From positions 1-6,073 of the forward strand of contig CAMOFW010000043.1 of assembly GCA_946613765.1 (NCBI GenBank): a DNA stretch of 6,073 bases, in the 5' to 3' direction. The notes under the pieces were generated by a model that saw only the letters and a list, made by a program, of their open reading frames with translations, was not told the DNA's origin and made no database searches. This document shows, one piece after another, positions 5,087-6,073 of the stretch; the stretch's first letter is position 1, and each line of letters starts with the position of its first letter. The translations under genes were made by a program, and so were the position numbers. The stretch comes from an uncultured Mycoplasmatota bacterium (lineage in GTDB: Bacteria > Bacillota_I > Bacilli_A > RF39 > UBA660).

Positions 5087-6073
5087 CTTAATAACTCTAT
5101 TTAATTCATCTTTTTCAATTGGTTTAGCTAAGTAATCGTTAAATCCAAATTGTAAATATTCTTCTTTCATACCTGTTATTGCATTAGCAGTTAATATAAC
5201 TACTGGAGTATTAAATGATGAATCTTCTTTTAGTTTTTTAAATGTTTCTTTACCACTCATTTTAGGCATCATATCGTCTAATAGAATTAAATCATATTTA
5301 TTACCTGCGCCGATTAAATCTAAGCATTTAAATCCAGAATCTGCTTGCTCTATTATTACGTTATATGATTTTAATAATCTAGCAGCTACTTTTAAGTTCA
5401 TTAAATTATCATCTACAATTAATACTTTCTTAGAAGATAAATCATTATTAATTGTAGTACTTTCTTCTTTAACTTCTTCTACTTCTTGAGCTATTGCATC
5501 ATTTACTATTCTTTGATCTATTACAACAGTAAATTGAGATCCTTTACCATAAATAGATTGAACGATGATTCTACCGTGCATTAGTTCAACTAAACGTTTA
5601 GTAATAGCAAGGCCTAAACCTGTACCTTCAATTGTAGAATTTTCATTATCTAATCTATCAAATTTATCAAATAATCTATCAATTGATTCTTTTTTAATAC
5701 CAATACCTGAATCTTCAACTTTAATAATTAATCTACAAGTATTACCTCTACAGATATTTCTAACATCAAATTCAATATAACCTCTTTTAGTATATTTAAT
5801 AGCATTAGTTAAGAAGTTTAATATTACTTGTTTAATTCTTACATGATCACCATATAAATATTTAGGTGTATCTTCAGCTAAATGATATTTAAATTCAATT
5901 GGTTTTTCATTGCCTAATCTAGCTTCTGATAATTTAACTAATTCTCTAAATAATTTTTCAGTACTATATGTTTCATTAATTATTTCAATCTTATTAGCTT
6001 CAATCTTAGATATATCTAATATACCATTAACTGTTTCAAGTAATGTATTAGATGCATCAATAATATCATTTAC
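5069..6073 (-). CDS. Hybrid sensor histidine kinase with C-terminal receiver domain (N-terminus outside the window)
   Basis: The last 334 residues of a larger protein are visible, open to the window edge. Visible residues 1-35 are the end of the dimerisation domain (NGILDISKIEANKIEI); the phospho-accepting histidine lies outside. The ATP-binding domain follows: GDHVRIKQVILNFLTNAIKYT (75-95, N box), VEDSGIGI (119-126, G1), LFDKFDRLDNENS (134-146, F box) and GTGLGLAI (150-157, G2). After a Glu-rich linker (about 188-206) comes a receiver domain. It has the acidic pair DD (221-222), phospho-acceptor Asp266 in LLDDMMPKMSG, Thr295 and Lys317 in LAKP. All key residues present are intact, so kinase and receiver should be active. 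With no DNA-binding output domain, phosphate probably passes to a separate partner. The receiver ends at the stop, which is inside the terminator. A methionine at 5581 is internal, not a start. The sensed signal is unknown. Confidence 0.94.
   Translation of the reverse strand, partial: VNDIIDASNTLLETVNGILDISKIEANKIEIINETYSTEKLFRELVKLSEARLGNEKPIEFKYHLAEDTPKYLYGDHVRIKQVILNFLTNAIKYTKRGYIEFDVRNICRGNTCRLIIKVEDSGIGIKKESIDRLFDKFDRLDNENSTIEGTGLGLAITKRLVELMHGRIIVQSIYGKGSQFTVVIDQRIVNDAIAQEVEEVKEESTTINNDLSSKKVLIVDDNLMNLKVAARLLKSYNVIIEQADSGFKCLDLIGAGNKYDLILLDDMMPKMSGKETFKKLKEDSSFNTPVVILTANAITGMKEEYLQFGFNDYLAKPIEKDELNRVIKKFLDK

Noticed and set aside
5069..5581. A stand-alone response regulator starting at Met 5581
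   Set aside because: The frame continues upstream without a stop through the G2, F, G1 and N boxes of a histidine kinase to the window edge; the methionine is internal and has no ribosome site.
5565..5780. Plus-strand open frame of 71 codons
   Set aside because: It is antisense to the ATP-binding domain of the kinase, which is intact on the minus strand.
1..6073. Mycoplasma-type code with TGA as tryptophan
   Set aside because: The tryptophan codons checked in RseP, S16, the CotE-like, LCP and partial proteins are TGG, and all full genes end at the expected place with TAA or TAG; nothing requires recoding.
1..6073. A novel defence or mobile system in the window
   Set aside because: All genes belong to recognisable housekeeping, envelope, signalling or coat families; there are no integrases, transposases, direct-repeat arrays or toxin-antitoxin pairs.

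Overview
The window is very AT-rich, and every supported gene reads on the minus strand. Gene content points to a walled, low-GC Bacilli-type lineage rather than a classical wall-less mycoplasma. It carries a LytR-CpsA-Psr wall-polymer ligase, an RseP/CdsA pair, a hybrid histidine kinase and a protein closely resembling the spore-coat protein CotE. All tryptophans I checked are TGG, and the seven visible stops are six TAA and one TAG. TGA is therefore not used as tryptophan here, although seven stops are too few to show what it does mean. A gut or environmental uncultured Bacilli/'Mycoplasmatota'-like genome is my best guess from composition and gene set; this is inference.

Reading in the direction of transcription (high to low coordinates): a hybrid sensor kinase with a C-terminal receiver, cut by the window edge (6073-5069); an LCP-family protein with three membrane segments (5004-3574); a CotE-like protein (3515-3009); ribosomal protein S16 and the KH-domain RNA-binding protein KhpA as a two-gene operon (2931-2375); CdsA and RseP as a second two-gene operon (2298-453); and the first 127 codons of a polytopic membrane protein, possibly a GT-C glycosyltransferase (381-1). 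No gene is supported on the plus strand. No tRNA, rRNA, CRISPR array, insertion sequence or riboswitch was recognised, and no gene-free stretch exceeds about 80 bases.

The control layout is unusually compact. Each of the five transcription-unit ends has a hairpin plus U-tract. In three of them (kinase, LCP, rseP) the hairpin is partly built from the last codons and the stop codon. In a fourth (CotE-like) the stem begins at the base after the stop. Promoters follow at once. The rpsP promoter has a perfect TTGACA -35 box inside the 3' arm of the preceding terminator. Predicted 5' leaders are only about 10-25 nt. These features also show that the longest open frames for cdsA, rpsP, the CotE-like gene and the LCP gene are too long at the 5' end.

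Functionally, most of the window serves the envelope: phospholipid precursor synthesis (CdsA), intramembrane proteolysis (RseP), attachment of polymers to the wall (LCP), probable sugar transfer (partial gene) and signalling (kinase). A translation unit (S16/KhpA) sits in the middle. The most interesting point is the CotE-like gene. Its short upstream region contains CATACACT, a match to the -10 consensus of the sporulation factor sigma-E, while neighbouring genes have housekeeping-type -10 boxes.
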